From contig NZ_WIJK01000002.1 of NCBI RefSeq assembly GCF_009496285.1, forward strand, positions 1 through 64,000: DNA of 64,000 bases. The letters run 5' to 3'. Under the pieces are notes generated by a model. It worked only from the letters and a program-made list of their open reading frames with translations. It was not told the origin of the DNA and searched no databases. Shown piece after piece: positions 40,299-49,606 of this stretch (position 1 is the first letter of the stretch; the number at the start of each line of letters is the position of its first letter). The position numbers were made by a program, and so were the translations under genes. This DNA comes from Streptococcus mitis (GTDB taxonomy: Bacteria; Bacillota; Bacilli; Lactobacillales; Streptococcaceae).

Positions 40299-40342
40299 TG
40301 TAATAAAGGCGTAATATTTATTAGGCCTTTTTTTGATATACT
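40299..40342 (+). promoter_or_regulatory. WalR box and promoter of pcsB, overlapping the mreD terminator
   Basis: TGTAAT-N5-CGTAAT (40299-40315) fits the WalR/VicR direct-repeat site TGTWAH-N5-TGTWAH with one change. The arms AAAGGC (40305-40310) and GCCTTT (40325-40330), followed by T's, form a small terminator in the same bases. A TATACT -10 is at 40337-40342. WalRK control of pcsB is established in pneumococcus. Confidence 0.75.
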
Positions 40343-40375
40343 AGTATTGTCTTAAAAGAAGGAGTATTCACACTT

Positions 40376-41581
40376 ATGAAGAAAAAAATCCTAGCATCAC
40401 TTTTGTTAAGTACAGTATTGGTCTCACAAGGAGCTGTTCTTTCAAGTGTTAAAGCAAATACAACAGATGAAAAAATTGCTGCTCAAGATAGTAAAATTAG
40501 TAACTTGACAGCTCAACAGAAAGAAGCTCAAAAACAAGTAGACGAAATTCAAACTAAAGTTTCAGCTATTCAATCAGAGCAAGAAAAATTACAATCTGAA
40601 AACGAAAAACTTCAAGAAGAATCTAAAAAACTTGAAGGTGAAATCGCAGAGCTTTCAAAAAATATTGTAGCTCGTAATGCATCGCTTGAAAACCAAGCTC
40701 GTAGTGCACAAACGAACGGAACTGCTACAAGCTACATCAATACGATTATTAACTCTGACTCAATCACAGAAGCTATTTCTCGTGTAGCAGCTATGAGTGA
40801 AATCGTATCAGCAAACAATAAAATGTTGCAGCAACAAAAAGAAGATAAGAAAGCTATCTCTGAAAAACAAGTTGCAAACAACGAAGCAATCAATACAGTC
40901 ATTGCTAACCAACAAACACTTGCTGACGATGCTCAAGCTTTGACAACAAAACAAGCAGAATTGAAAGTAGCTGAGTTAAATCTTGCAGCTGAAAAAGCTA
41001 CAGCAGAAAATGAAAAAACTAGCTTGTTGGAGCAAAAAGCAGCAGCAGAGGCAGAAGCTAAAGCGGCAGCAGAGGCAGAAGCAGCTTATAAAGCTAGACA
41101 AGCAAGTCAACAACAATCAGTTGCAGCATCAGCAAATACAAGCTTTGCTGCACAAGTGCAAGCAACTTCAAGTTCTTCATCATCAGATGATGATTCAAGC
41201 TACACACCTGTAGCTACTCGTACAACATCACGTCCAACATATAGTACAAATGCTTCAAGTTATCCAACTGGTGAATGTACTTGGGGAGCTAAAACATTGG
41301 CACCTTGGGCTGGAGATTACTGGGGTAACGGAGCGCAGTGGGCAACAAGTGCAGCTGCAGCAGGATTCCGTACTGGTTCTCAACCACAAGTTGGTGCGAT
41401 TGCATGTTGGAATGATGGAGGATATGGACATGTAGCGGTTGTTACAGCTGTTTCATCATCATCAAGTATTCAGGTATCTGAATCTAACTACGGTGGAGAT
41501 CGTACAATTGGTAACAAACGTGGATGGTTCAACCCAACTACAACTTCTGAAGGTTATGTTACTTACATCTATCCAAACTAA
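40376..41581 (+). CDS. pcsB: Secreted CHAP-domain peptidoglycan hydrolase PcsB
   Basis: Essential cell-separation hydrolase controlled by FtsEX. A signal peptide (about 1-27, ending VKA) precedes a long coiled coil (about 30-240). An Ala/Ser-rich linker and a C-terminal CHAP domain follow. The catalytic Cys is in [11 protein letters not shown] and His in GGYGHVAVV. The 401-aa length is close to the pneumococcal protein. It is the first gene behind the WalR-type promoter and is followed by a terminator. Confidence 0.97.
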   Translation: MKKKILASLLLSTVLVSQGAVLSSVKANTTDEKIAAQDSKISNLTAQQKEAQKQVDEIQTKVSAIQSEQEKLQSENEKLQEESKKLEGEIAELSKNIVARNASLENQARSAQTNGTATSYINTIINSDSITEAISRVAAMSEIVSANNKMLQQQKEDKKAISEKQVANNEAINTVIANQQTLADDAQALTTKQAELKVAELNLAAEKATAENEKTSLLEQKAAAEAEAKAAAEAEAAYKARQASQQQSVAASANTSFAAQVQATSSSSSSDDDSSYTPVATRTTSRPTYSTNASSYPTGECTWGAKTLAPWAGDYWGNGAQWATSAAAAGFRTGSQPQVGAIACWNDGGYGHVAVVTAVSSSSSIQVSESNYGGDRTIGNKRGWFNPTTTSEGYVTYIYPN

Positions 41582-41584
41582 TGA

Positions 41585-41618
41585 AAAAATTGAGACTCAG
41601 ATTGGGTCTCTTTTCTTA
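41585..41618 (+). terminator. Terminator after pcsB
   Basis: GAGAC-type arms (GAGACTCAG / TTGGGTCTC) are followed by TTTTC, directly after the pcsB stop. Confidence 0.75.
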
Positions 41619-41808
41619 TTTATAAGATGGTGAAATCCCAAGTTTGAGTTTTCGCTAAATACCCAAACTAAGTTCCACCGCTAGTACGAGTGGAAGTTAA
41701 TCTGATAAAAATTGCAAAAAACAGTGGAATTCCGTGTCAGAGTCAGTTCCACTATGGTAGAAGTTAGTGTGAGACGTTTGAGTTTTCATTGAAAAACTAG
41801 CAAAATTA
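41619..41808. other. Non-coding spacer with degenerate internal repeats
   Basis: No ORF is present. The motif GTTTGAGTTTTC occurs twice (near 41643 and 41778). AGTTCCAC/GTGGAA palindromic pieces occur around 41670-41695 and 41729-41757. It may be an eroded repeat element. No known family is recognised. Confidence 0.4.
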
Positions 41809-41809
41809 C

Positions 41810-41954
41810 TTGAAAAAAAGGCTCAACTATGATACAATGTAACTTGTCGTGTAAACGATAATACTCATTCTTGATGAATTGTGAAGCTGTTGCCTTCAGG
41901 TCGTTTTGCAAGCTGAAATCAAGAAGAGGAAAAAAACAAAAAGGAGAAATACTC
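41810..41954 (+). promoter_or_regulatory. rpsB promoter and structured leader
   Basis: TTGAAA (41810-41815) and TACAAT (41833-41838) have 17-base spacing. The transcript leader of about 110 bases contains TTCTTGAT (41868-41875) complementary to ATCAAGAA (41918-41925), with an inner GAAGC/GCAAGCT-type stem. It ends at the AAGGAG ribosome site of rpsB. A structured leader is consistent with autoregulation by ribosomal protein S2 (inference). Confidence 0.6.
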
Positions 41955-42737
41955 ATGGCAGTAATTTCAATGAAACAACTTCTTGAGGCTGGTGTACACT
42001 TTGGTCACCAAACTCGTCGCTGGAACCCTAAGATGGCTAAGTACATCTTCACTGAGCGTAACGGAATCCACGTTATCGACTTACAACAAACTGTAAAATA
42101 CGCTGACCAAGCATACGACTTCATGCGTGATGCTGCAGCTAATGATGCAGTTGTATTGTTTGTTGGTACTAAGAAACAAGCTGCTGACGCAGTTGCTGAA
42201 GAAGCAGTACGTTCAGGTCAATATTTCATCAACCACCGTTGGTTGGGTGGAACTCTTACTAACTGGGGAACAATCCAAAAACGTATCGCTCGTTTGAAAG
42301 AAATCAAACGTATGGAAGAAGATGGAACTTTTGAAGTTCTTCCTAAGAAAGAAGTTGCACTTCTTAACAAACAACGTGCACGTCTTGAAAAATTCTTGGG
42401 TGGTATCGAAGATATGCCTCGTATTCCAGATGTAATGTACGTAGTTGACCCACATAAAGAGCAAATCGCTGTTAAAGAAGCTAAAAAATTGGGAATCCCA
42501 GTTGTAGCGATGGTTGACACAAACACTGATCCAGACGATATCGATGTAATCATCCCAGCTAACGATGACGCTATCCGCGCAGTTAAGTTGATCACAGCTA
42601 AATTGGCAGACGCTATCATCGAAGGTCGCCAAGGTGAAGATGCTGTTGCAGCAGTTGAAGCAGAATTTGCAGCTTCAGAAGCTCAAGCAGACTCAATCGA
42701 AGAAATCGTTGAAGTTGTAGAAGGCGACAACGCTTAA
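41955..42737 (+). CDS. rpsB: 30S ribosomal protein S2
   Basis: A 260-aa S2 protein beginning [20 protein letters not shown], a highly conserved N-terminus. The AAGGAG site 8 bases upstream fixes this start. The frame is open back to 41871, but that stretch is leader RNA. The acidic C-terminal tail is usual. Co-transcribed with tsf through an intergenic hairpin. Confidence 0.98.
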   Translation: MAVISMKQLLEAGVHFGHQTRRWNPKMAKYIFTERNGIHVIDLQQTVKYADQAYDFMRDAAANDAVVLFVGTKKQAADAVAEEAVRSGQYFINHRWLGGTLTNWGTIQKRIARLKEIKRMEEDGTFEVLPKKEVALLNKQRARLEKFLGGIEDMPRIPDVMYVVDPHKEQIAVKEAKKLGIPVVAMVDTNTDPDDIDVIIPANDDAIRAVKLITAKLADAIIEGRQGEDAVAAVEAEFAASEAQADSIEEIVEVVEGDNA

Positions 42738-42757
42738 TTCATAATAAATAGTAATTA

Positions 42758-42798
42758 CCTAGGAGGGCGGGGCTTAGCCCGGCTCTCCTATTTTTAAA
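42758..42798 (+). terminator. Attenuator-like hairpin between rpsB and tsf
   Basis: A GC-rich stem, TAGGAG...GGGC with loop TTA and GCCC...CTCCTA, is followed by five T's. It is unusually GC-rich for this genome and could reduce tsf expression relative to rpsB. Confidence 0.75.
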
Positions 42799-42816
42799 AA
42801 ATATAGGAGAATCAAA

Positions 42817-43857
42817 ATGGCAGAAATTACAGCTAAACTTGTTAAAGAGTTGCGTGAAAAATCTGGTGCTGGTGTTATGGACGCTAAAAAAGCATTGGTT
42901 GAAGTTGAAGGCGATATCGAAAAAGCGATCGAATTGCTTCGCGAAAAAGGTATGGCAAAAGCAGCTAAGAAAGCTGACCGTGTTGCTGCAGAAGGTTTGA
43001 CTGGTGTTTATGTTGACGGTAACGTTGCAGCAGTTGTTGAAGTAAATGCTGAAACTGACTTCGTTGCGAAAAACGCTCAATTTGTTGAGTTGGTAAACGC
43101 AACAGCTAAAGCGATTGCAGAAGGAAAACCAGCTAACAACGAAGAAGCTCTTGCTTTGACAATGCCTTCAGGTGAAACTCTTGAAGCGGCTTATGTGTCT
43201 GCAACAGCAACTATCGGAGAAAAAATCTCATTCCGTCGCTTTGCTTTGATTGAAAAAACAGATGCACAACACTTCGGAGCATACCAACACAACGGTGGAC
43301 GTATCGGTGTTATCTCTGTAATCGAAGGTGGAGACGAAGCACTTGCTAAACAAATTTCAATGCACATCGCTGCTATGAAACCAACAGTTCTTTCATACAA
43401 AGAATTGGATGAGCAATTTGTTAAAGATGAGTTGGCACAATTGAACCACGTTATCGACCAAGATAACGAAAGCCGTGCTATGGTTGGTAAACCAGCTCTT
43501 CCACACTTGAAATATGGATCAAAAGCTCAATTGACTGATGAAGTGATTGCTCAAGCTGAAGCTGATATTAAAGCTGAGTTGGCTGCAGAAGGCAAACCAG
43601 AAAAAATCTGGGATAAAATCATCCCAGGTAAAATGGATCGTTTCTTGCTTGACAACACTAAAGTTGACCAAGCATACACACTTCTTGCACAAGTTTACAT
43701 CATGGATGACAGCAAGACAGTTGAAGCTTACCTTGAATCAGTTAACGCTTCAGTAGTTGAGTTCGCTCGCTTTGAAGTTGGTGAAGGTATCGAAAAAGCT
43801 GCAAACGACTTTGAAGCAGAAGTTGCAGCTACAATGGCAGCAGCCTTGAATAACTAA
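42817..43857 (+). CDS. tsf: Elongation factor Ts
   Basis: Guanine-nucleotide exchange factor for EF-Tu. The 346-aa protein begins with the conserved UBA-like N-terminal domain [21 protein letters not shown], and the core shows ETDFVAKN near residue 80. An AGGAGA ribosome site precedes the ATG. Two tandem terminators follow. Confidence 0.98.
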   Translation: MAEITAKLVKELREKSGAGVMDAKKALVEVEGDIEKAIELLREKGMAKAAKKADRVAAEGLTGVYVDGNVAAVVEVNAETDFVAKNAQFVELVNATAKAIAEGKPANNEEALALTMPSGETLEAAYVSATATIGEKISFRRFALIEKTDAQHFGAYQHNGGRIGVISVIEGGDEALAKQISMHIAAMKPTVLSYKELDEQFVKDELAQLNHVIDQDNESRAMVGKPALPHLKYGSKAQLTDEVIAQAEADIKAELAAEGKPEKIWDKIIPGKMDRFLLDNTKVDQAYTLLAQVYIMDDSKTVEAYLESVNASVVEFARFEVGEGIEKAANDFEAEVAATMAAALNN

Positions 43858-43861
43858 TAAA

Positions 43862-43928
43862 AAAGTAAGGAAGCTAATTTGCTTCCTTTTCTTTTGTTAG
43901 AGGGGATTCATAGGAATCCTTTTTTTAT
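43862..43928 (+). terminator. Two tandem terminators after tsf
   Basis: GGAAGC/GCTTCC followed by TTTTCTTTT, then GGATTC/GGAATCC followed by seven or more T's. Confidence 0.88.
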
Positions 43929-43940
43929 TTTAAACGGTAA

Positions 43941-43966
43941 ACAAAAAGCCCTATACAAGGGCTTAG
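43941..43966 (-). terminator. Terminator of cysK
   Basis: The arms AAGCCC (43946-43951) and GGGCTT (43959-43964) end in TTTTTG on the minus strand, 14 bases after the cysK stop. Confidence 0.85.
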
Positions 43967-43979
43967 TGTATTTAGGAGA

Positions 43980-44906
43980 CTATACTTCGAATTCATAGAG
44001 TGCTGTAGATAGGTAACGTTCTCCGTTATCTGGTGCAAGCGCAAGGACTTTTTTACCTGCTCCAAGTTTTTTAGCGACTTCAATTGCTGCATAGATAGCT
44101 GCTGCAGAAGAAATACCGACTAAGAATCCTTCTTTTCCACCGATTTCACGGCCAAGTGCAAGAGCGTTATCTGATGTTACACGAACGATACCATCGTAAG
44201 CTTTTGTATCAAGTGTATCTGGAATGAATCCAGCAGAAATACCTTGAATTTTGTGAGGACCTGGCTTTTCACCAGACAAGATAGCTGACTCGTCTGCCTC
44301 AACAGCAAAAACTTGAATGTTTGAGTTAGCAGTTTTAAGAGCATGAGAAACACCAGAAATAGTTCCTCCAGTACCAACACCGGCAACAAAGGCGTCTAAA
44401 CCATCAGCTCCGAAATCAGCTAGAATTTCAGCTCCTGTTGTTCTTTCGTGAACCTCTGGGTTAGCTTGGTTATTAAACTGTAATGGTAGGAAACCATCAC
44501 GCTCAGCAGCAATTTCCTGCGCTTTTGCAATCGCACCTTTCATTCCTTCGCTACCAGGAGTGAGGACTAGTTCAGCTCCATAAGCTTGGATAATTTTACG
44601 ACGTTCCACGCTCATTGTTTCAGGCATAACGATAACAACTTTGTAACCTTTAGCGGCACCAACCCATGAGAGACCAATACCAGTGTTCCCACTAGTTGCT
44701 TCTACAATGGTAGAACCAGGTTTCAATTTACCTTCTTGTTCTGCTTTTTCAATCATGCTTAGGGCGATACGGTCCTTAACTGACGATCCTGGGTTAAAAG
44801 CTTCAAGTTTTACATAAACATCTGCTGCACCTTCTGGTACAATGTTATTCAATTTAACAATCGGTGTTCTACCGATGAGTTCTGTGATATTGTTATAAAT
44901 TGCCAT
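43980..44906 (-). CDS. cysK: Cysteine synthase A (O-acetylserine sulfhydrylase)
   Basis: PLP enzyme of 308 aa that makes cysteine from O-acetylserine and sulfide. The PLP lysine is in [12 protein letters not shown] near residue 41, the substrate loop is [11 protein letters not shown], and the phosphate-binding glycine loop is [10 protein letters not shown]. It is monocistronic, with its own terminator. Confidence 0.97.
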   Translation of the reverse strand: MAIYNNITELIGRTPIVKLNNIVPEGAADVYVKLEAFNPGSSVKDRIALSMIEKAEQEGKLKPGSTIVEATSGNTGIGLSWVGAAKGYKVVIVMPETMSVERRKIIQAYGAELVLTPGSEGMKGAIAKAQEIAAERDGFLPLQFNNQANPEVHERTTGAEILADFGADGLDAFVAGVGTGGTISGVSHALKTANSNIQVFAVEADESAILSGEKPGPHKIQGISAGFIPDTLDTKAYDGIVRVTSDNALALGREIGGKEGFLVGISSAAAIYAAIEVAKKLGAGKKVLALAPDNGERYLSTALYEFEV

Positions 44907-45002
44907 ATTAGCACCTCTTTATATAAGATGCTACTAGTATAACGCTAACTTTAACTTTTGTAAAATATAGAAATCCTATCGGAGTGATAGGATTTTTTTA
45001 TA

Positions 45003-45446
45003 TCAATGATTCAAACCATTCATATTCAAACGATTATGATAAGCTAAGTCAAATAGATAGGTGTAAAGAGGTACAATATCAGTTTTCTTTGGAAATTCAA
45101 ATTTGTGAGAATTAAAATGCTCATTGTGAGATTTTAAAAAGGCATTTTCTAAATAAGTAATCGTAATCTCACTATCATCAATCCCAAGTCCAGCAGTTTC
45201 CATTTCAACATTGACAATGTTCATGAGGAAAATTGATTTGATAGACATCTTCCGTCCGGTTGCCCCTTGTTTATCTGTAAAGATGATTCGGATATTTGTA
45301 AAGATAATTGAGTCACGAATGAGTTTATATCCGCTTTGAATTTCTTCATTTTCTAATAAATATTGTCCAAACTCCTTGGTAAGAGTTTCTTTACTTTGCT
45401 CACTGAAGTTTCCAGCGAGTCCCTGAATTAATCTTCCAAAAGCCAT
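45003..45446 (-). CDS. Bacterial PH-domain protein
   Basis: A 147-aa protein with a single bPH_1-type pleckstrin-like domain (core around residues 30-135; DSIIFTNIRIIFTDKQG is typical). No signal peptide and no catalytic motif. It is 16 bases after the YigZ-like gene, so the two are probably co-transcribed. Function unknown. Confidence 0.8.
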   Translation of the reverse strand: MAFGRLIQGLAGNFSEQSKETLTKEFGQYLLENEEIQSGYKLIRDSIIFTNIRIIFTDKQGATGRKMSIKSIFLMNIVNVEMETAGLGIDDSEITITYLENAFLKSHNEHFNSHKFEFPKKTDIVPLYTYLFDLAYHNRLNMNGLNH

Positions 45447-45462
45447 ATGATATTTCCTTTCT

Positions 45463-46098
45463 TTACGATAGGTTTACAGGTACTTCAACTTCACGTAAAC
45501 CTTTGTCAGTTAGAGTAACTTTTCCATTGAAAAATTCAATGAGATCAGCCTTGATATCGTCTTTCCTTTCTTTGTCAACGAAAATCATTGTGTCAACTTG
45601 GTCTGTAAAGTTTGTCTCTAATTCTATAAGATTATTCTCTTTAAGAAAATTACCGTATTCTTGATATTGGGCATAAGACATTTGAATGGAGATGCCAGCT
45701 TGCTCTTTGATTTCAATAATGCCAATTTCCTTAACTGCTAGAGCAACGCTACCAGCATAAGCGCGAATCAAACCACCAGCTCCTAGTTTGATACCACCAA
45801 AATAACGAGTAACTACCACACAGACATTAGTAAGGTTGTGATTCTCCAGAACTCCTAGCATAGGAACGCCAGCAGTCCCACTAGGTTCTCCATCATCACT
45901 AGTTCGCTTGATTTCACTACGCTCACCGACAATAAAAGCAGAGCAGTTGTGGGTAGCTTTATAGTGTTCTTTTTTGATAGCTGTGATAAAGTCACGAGCT
46001 TCTTCCTCACTATAGACACGTTTGGCATGACAGATAAAGCGTGATTTTTTGATTTCTTCTTGGACTTGTCCGTCCTCTTTTATAGTTCTGTATTCCAT
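45463..46098 (-). CDS. YigZ/IMPACT-family protein
   Basis: A 211-aa protein. The N-terminal UPF0029/IMPACT domain shows KSRFICHAKRV, SDDGEPSGTAG and VTRYFGGIKLGAGGLIRAY, the family signatures. A C-terminal DUF1949 domain follows. Homologues are linked to translation regulation or dipeptide binding, but bacterial function is not settled. It is divergent from comFA across a 55-base gap, an arrangement shared with pneumococcus. Confidence 0.92.
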   Translation of the reverse strand: MEYRTIKEDGQVQEEIKKSRFICHAKRVYSEEEARDFITAIKKEHYKATHNCSAFIVGERSEIKRTSDDGEPSGTAGVPMLGVLENHNLTNVCVVVTRYFGGIKLGAGGLIRAYAGSVALAVKEIGIIEIKEQAGISIQMSYAQYQEYGNFLKENNLIELETNFTDQVDTMIFVDKERKDDIKADLIEFFNGKVTLTDKGLREVEVPVNLS

Positions 46099-46138
46099 AT
46101 TTTTATTGTACTAAAAAATAGCGTAAAGTTCTACATTT

Positions 46139-46146
46139 TACGAATA
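46139..46146 (+). promoter_or_regulatory. Cin-box (ComX-dependent promoter) of comFA
   Basis: TACGAATA is the exact combox recognised by RNA polymerase with sigma-X. It ends 7 bases before the comFA ATG, so the mRNA should have almost no leader. comFA and comFC should thus be late competence genes. Confidence 0.9.
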
Positions 46147-46153
46147 AAGAAAT

Positions 46154-47452
46154 ATGAAAGTAAATCCAAATTATCTCGGTCGCCTTTTTACCGAGCAAGA
46201 ATTAAGTCATGAGGAGAGACAACAAGCAAAACAAATTCCATCCATGAAAAAAGAAAAGGGTCAACAATATTGTCAGCGTTGTGGTAGTCAGATAGAAGAA
46301 GAATGGCATTTGCCTATTGGTGCTTTTTATTGCCGAGAATGCTTGATTATGAAGCGAATAAGAAGTGATCAAAATCTCTATTATTTTCCGCAAGAAAGGT
46401 TTCCACAGCAAGATGTACTAAAATGGTCAGGTCAACTGACTCCATTTCAAGAGCGGGTATCACAAGGACTCCTTCAGGCGGTAGATAAGAAGGAGGCTAC
46501 CTTGGTACATGCAGTGACAGGAGCTGGTAAGACAGAGATGATTTACCAAGTTGTTGCCAAGGTGATTGATCAAGGTGGAGCTGTTTGTTTGGCCAGTCCA
46601 CGAATTGATGTTTGCCTAGAGCTCCATAAACGACTACAAAATGATTTTGCATGTGATATTGCGCTATTACATGGGGAGTCGGATCCCTATTTTCGTACTC
46701 CTTTGGTTATAGCAACCACTCACCAGCTATTAAAATTTTATCAAGCTTTTGATTTATTGATTGTGGATGAAGTAGACGCCTTCCCTTATGTTGATAATCC
46801 TGTACTTTACCATGCTGTCAATAATTGTGTAAAGGAGACCGGATTGAGAATATTTTTAACAGCAACGTCAACTGATGAGTTAGATAGAAAAGTTAAACAA
46901 GGGGAGTTAAAGCGTCTCAGTTTACCTCGTCGTTTTCATGGAAATCCTCTCATTGTTCCCAAGCCAATCTGGTTATCGCATTTTAATAGATATTTAGAAA
47001 AAAATGGCTTACCTCCAAAATTAAAACTTTACATTGAGAAACAGAGAAAGACGGCCTATCCCTTACTAATCTTTGCCTCTGAGATTAAAAAGGGAGAAAA
47101 ACTAAAAGAAATTTTGCAGGAGAAGTTTCCGAATGAGAAAATAGGCTTTGTATCCTCAATTACGGAAGACCGATTAGAGCAGGTACAGGCCTTTCGAGAT
47201 GGAGAGTTGACGATATTAATAAGCACAACTATATTAGAGCGTGGAGTTACCTTCCCTCGTGTAGATGTTTTTGTGGTGGAAGCCAATCATCAACTCTTTA
47301 CCAAGTCAAGTTTAGTACAAATTGGTGGGCGAGTTGGAAGAAGCATGGATCGTCCTACCGGAGAACTGATATTTTTCCATGACGGACTCAATCTGTCCAT
47401 TAAGAAAGCCATAAAGGAGATTAAGCAAATGAATCAGGAGGCAGGAGTATGA
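46154..47452 (+). CDS. comFA: Competence DNA-uptake helicase ComFA
   Basis: DEAD-box-type ATPase of 432 aa that helps pull transforming single-stranded DNA into the cell. A four-cysteine zinc finger (CQRCGS...FYCREC) lies near residues 39-61. Walker A is AVTGAGKTE near residue 122, the DEAD-equivalent is LIVDEVDAF, and helicase motif VI is QIGGRVGRS. It overlaps comFC by 4 bases and is preceded by a cin-box. Confidence 0.97.
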   Translation: MKVNPNYLGRLFTEQELSHEERQQAKQIPSMKKEKGQQYCQRCGSQIEEEWHLPIGAFYCRECLIMKRIRSDQNLYYFPQERFPQQDVLKWSGQLTPFQERVSQGLLQAVDKKEATLVHAVTGAGKTEMIYQVVAKVIDQGGAVCLASPRIDVCLELHKRLQNDFACDIALLHGESDPYFRTPLVIATTHQLLKFYQAFDLLIVDEVDAFPYVDNPVLYHAVNNCVKETGLRIFLTATSTDELDRKVKQGELKRLSLPRRFHGNPLIVPKPIWLSHFNRYLEKNGLPPKLKLYIEKQRKTAYPLLIFASEIKKGEKLKEILQEKFPNEKIGFVSSITEDRLEQVQAFRDGELTILISTTILERGVTFPRVDVFVVEANHQLFTKSSLVQIGGRVGRSMDRPTGELIFFHDGLNLSIKKAIKEIKQMNQEAGV

Positions 47453-48111
47453 AGTGTTTATTGTGTGGTAAAAGCTTGCAAACAGAGATAACTTTTACTA
47501 ACCTCCTCTGTTTTAAAAAGGAGGAGGAACTAGTTTGTGAATCCTGTATTTCGTCTTTCGAGAGCATTGGTGGTAATCATTGTCCTAGTTGTTTTAAAAA
47601 AGGAATGTCAATCATCTGTCAAGATTGTCAATTTTGGTGTAAAAAAGGTGTAAAGGTTGATCATGTGGCTCTTTATTCCTATAATCAGGCCATGAAAGAA
47701 TATTTTAGTCACTATAAATTTGATGGTGATTATCTTCTTAGAAAGGTATTTTCTGAGATATTGCAAAAAGAGTTAAAGAAGTATAAGGACTATCAGATTG
47801 TGATTGTTCCTCTGAGTGACGAGCGTTTTACAAGTAGAGGATTTAATCAAGTTGAGGGTTTGATAAAGGATACTGGGTTAGCATATCTGGATATTTTGGT
47901 TAAAAAAGAAGTTGAGGCTAGTTCTTCAAAAAATCGATCGGATCGCTTACTTGCAGAGTTTCCATTTTTATTGAAAGGTGGAGTGAAGCCCCCAGAAAAT
48001 ATCTTACTCTTTGATGATATTTATACAACTGGAACTACCTTGAATCGTCTTAAAAGTATGCTTTTAGCAGCTGGTTGTCAGAATATTAAAACTTTTTCCC
48101 TCGCAAGATGA
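47449..48111 (+). CDS. comFC: Competence protein ComFC (phosphoribosyltransferase-like)
   Basis: A 220-aa partner of ComFA and DprA in transformation. Zinc-finger cysteine pairs (CLLCGK, CESC, CPSCFKKG, CQDC) occupy the N-terminal third. The C-terminal phosphoribosyltransferase motif is ILLFDDIYTTGTT near residue 185. Translation is coupled to comFA. Confidence 0.95.
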   Translation: MKCLLCGKSLQTEITFTNLLCFKKEEELVCESCISSFESIGGNHCPSCFKKGMSIICQDCQFWCKKGVKVDHVALYSYNQAMKEYFSHYKFDGDYLLRKVFSEILQKELKKYKDYQIVIVPLSDERFTSRGFNQVEGLIKDTGLAYLDILVKKEVEASSSKNRSDRLLAEFPFLLKGGVKPPENILLFDDIYTTGTTLNRLKSMLLAAGCQNIKTFSLAR

Positions 48112-48190
48112 GGAAAAAGTTTGCAAAAAAAATATGAAAGCGTTATAATATAATTAGAAAAACAAATATGTTTAGAAAGAAGGTACTTAT

Positions 48191-48733
48191 ATGATTAAAT
48201 ATAGTATCCGTGGTGAAAACCTAGAAGTAACAGAAGCAATTCGTGATTATGTAGTTTCTAAACTCGAAAAGATCGAAAAATACTTCCAAGCAGACCAAGA
48301 ATTGGATGCGCGTGTTAACTTGAAAGTTTACCGTGAAAAGACTGCTAAAGTAGAAGTAACCATTCCGCTTGGATCTATTACTCTTCGTGCAGAAGATATT
48401 TCTCAAGATATGTACGGTTCTATTGATTTGGTGACAGATAAGATTGAACGTCAGATTCGTAAAAACAAAACTAAAATTGAACGTAAGAACAGAAATAAAG
48501 TATCAACAAGTCAACTCTTTACAGATGCTTTAGTTGAGGACTTAGATGTAGCACAACCAAAAGTTGTTCGTTCAAAACAAATTGATTTGAAACCAATGGA
48601 TTTGGAAGAAGCTATCTTACAGATGGATTTATTGGGACATGACTTCTTTATCTATGTAGATGTTGAAGATGAAACAACAAATGTTATCTATCGTCGTGAA
48701 GATGGAGATATCGGTCTTCTAGAAGTTAAATAA
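48191..48733 (+). CDS. hpf: Long ribosome hibernation promoting factor
   Basis: A 180-aa long-form HPF/RaiA that dimerises 70S ribosomes into inactive 100S particles. The N-terminal RaiA domain (MIKYSIRGENLEVTEAIR..., about 1-100), a linker and the C-terminal dimerisation domain (VVRSKQIDLKPMDLEEAILQM) are intact. Monocistronic with a strong terminator. Confidence 0.96.
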   Translation: MIKYSIRGENLEVTEAIRDYVVSKLEKIEKYFQADQELDARVNLKVYREKTAKVEVTIPLGSITLRAEDISQDMYGSIDLVTDKIERQIRKNKTKIERKNRNKVSTSQLFTDALVEDLDVAQPKVVRSKQIDLKPMDLEEAILQMDLLGHDFFIYVDVEDETTNVIYRREDGDIGLLEVK

Positions 48734-48749
48734 TCTTAATAATTAGTTT

Positions 48750-48786
48750 GTAAAAGTGGTTTACACTAGTGTAAACCACTTTTTAG
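48750..48786 (+). terminator. Perfect-palindrome terminator after hpf
   Basis: A 32-base perfect palindrome, with arms AAAAGTGGTTTACACT and its complement, is followed by TT. It lies directly upstream of the IS200-type element. Confidence 0.9.
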
Positions 48787-49515
48787 TTATGTGACTATTA
48801 GTCCGTCTCGCTCCGTTAGGTGCGCATCAAAAGTTATACCAAAAAAACTCCAAACGCGATACAATAAAGGTGTTCAAGCCAATTGTAAAGCGAAAGGAGA
48901 AAACCATGGCACAAAAGTCTCATAGTTTATCACACACAAAGTGGCACTGTAAGTATCACATTGTGTTCACCCCTAAGTATAGACGAAAAGTCATCTATAA
49001 TCAATATCGGAGTAGTTTAGGTGAAATATTTCATCGTTTGTGTAGTTATAACGGTGTTGAAATTATCGAGGGTCACTTAATGCCAGACCATGTACATATG
49101 TTAGTAAGTATTCCACCAAGGATAAGTGTTTCGAGTTTTATGGGTTATTTAAAAGGTAAAAGTGCACTCATGATGTTTGACAAACACGCCAACCTCAAGT
49201 ACAAGTTTGGGAATCGGCATTTCTGGGCAGAAGGTTATTATGTGAGTACAGTAGGGCTTAATGAAGCCACGATAAGGAAATACATACAAGATCAGGAAAA
49301 GCATGATATAGCACTTGATAAATTAAGTGTGAAAGAATATGAGAATCCCTTTAGGGATAGTGGTAAGTAATACTCACGCCTCTTTAAGAGGCAAGTGACG
49401 AGTCAAGAGCAATGAGGCTTGAACAACGTGAAAGCCAGCGTCTTTAGGCGCTGGCTGGTAATTTGGGCTTATAGCCCTGGTGCAAACCACCCGTTAGACG
49501 GGTGGTTATGATTTA
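48787..49515 (+). mobile_element. IS200-type insertion sequence
   Basis: A single Y1 transposase gene is flanked by subterminal hairpins instead of inverted repeats. The right side has AGCCAGCG/CGCTGGCT (49433-49456) and AACCACCCG/CGGGTGGTT (49485-49507). The left end is less clear. Exact borders cannot be fixed without an empty-site comparison. It sits just after the hpf terminator, a common IS200 location. Confidence 0.75.
48906..49370 (+). CDS. tnpA: IS200/IS605-family transposase TnpA (Y1 HUH)
   Basis: A 154-aa single-strand DNA transposase. The HUH motif is in MPDHVHMLVSI near residue 60, and the catalytic tyrosine lies in the GYYVSTVG region near residues 114-115. The C-terminal helix KYIQDQEKHD follows. 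The start MAQKSHSL at 48906 has GGAGAAA upstream; the frame is open back to 48870. No tnpB accompanies it. All key residues look intact, so it may be active. Confidence 0.93.
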   Translation: MAQKSHSLSHTKWHCKYHIVFTPKYRRKVIYNQYRSSLGEIFHRLCSYNGVEIIEGHLMPDHVHMLVSIPPRISVSSFMGYLKGKSALMMFDKHANLKYKFGNRHFWAEGYYVSTVGLNEATIRKYIQDQEKHDIALDKLSVKEYENPFRDSGK

Positions 49516-49606
49516 GATATTTTACGATTATCTGAATATAGGGTTCCCTCTTTAAAAGTCGCTTTTTGGCTACATTTGTGGTATAATAATGCGCAAGAGG
49601 TTTGTA

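Noticed and set aside
42213..42632. Long minus-strand frames opposite rpsB and tsf
   Set aside because: Highly biased codon use in ribosomal genes keeps antisense frames open; there is no independent evidence of coding.
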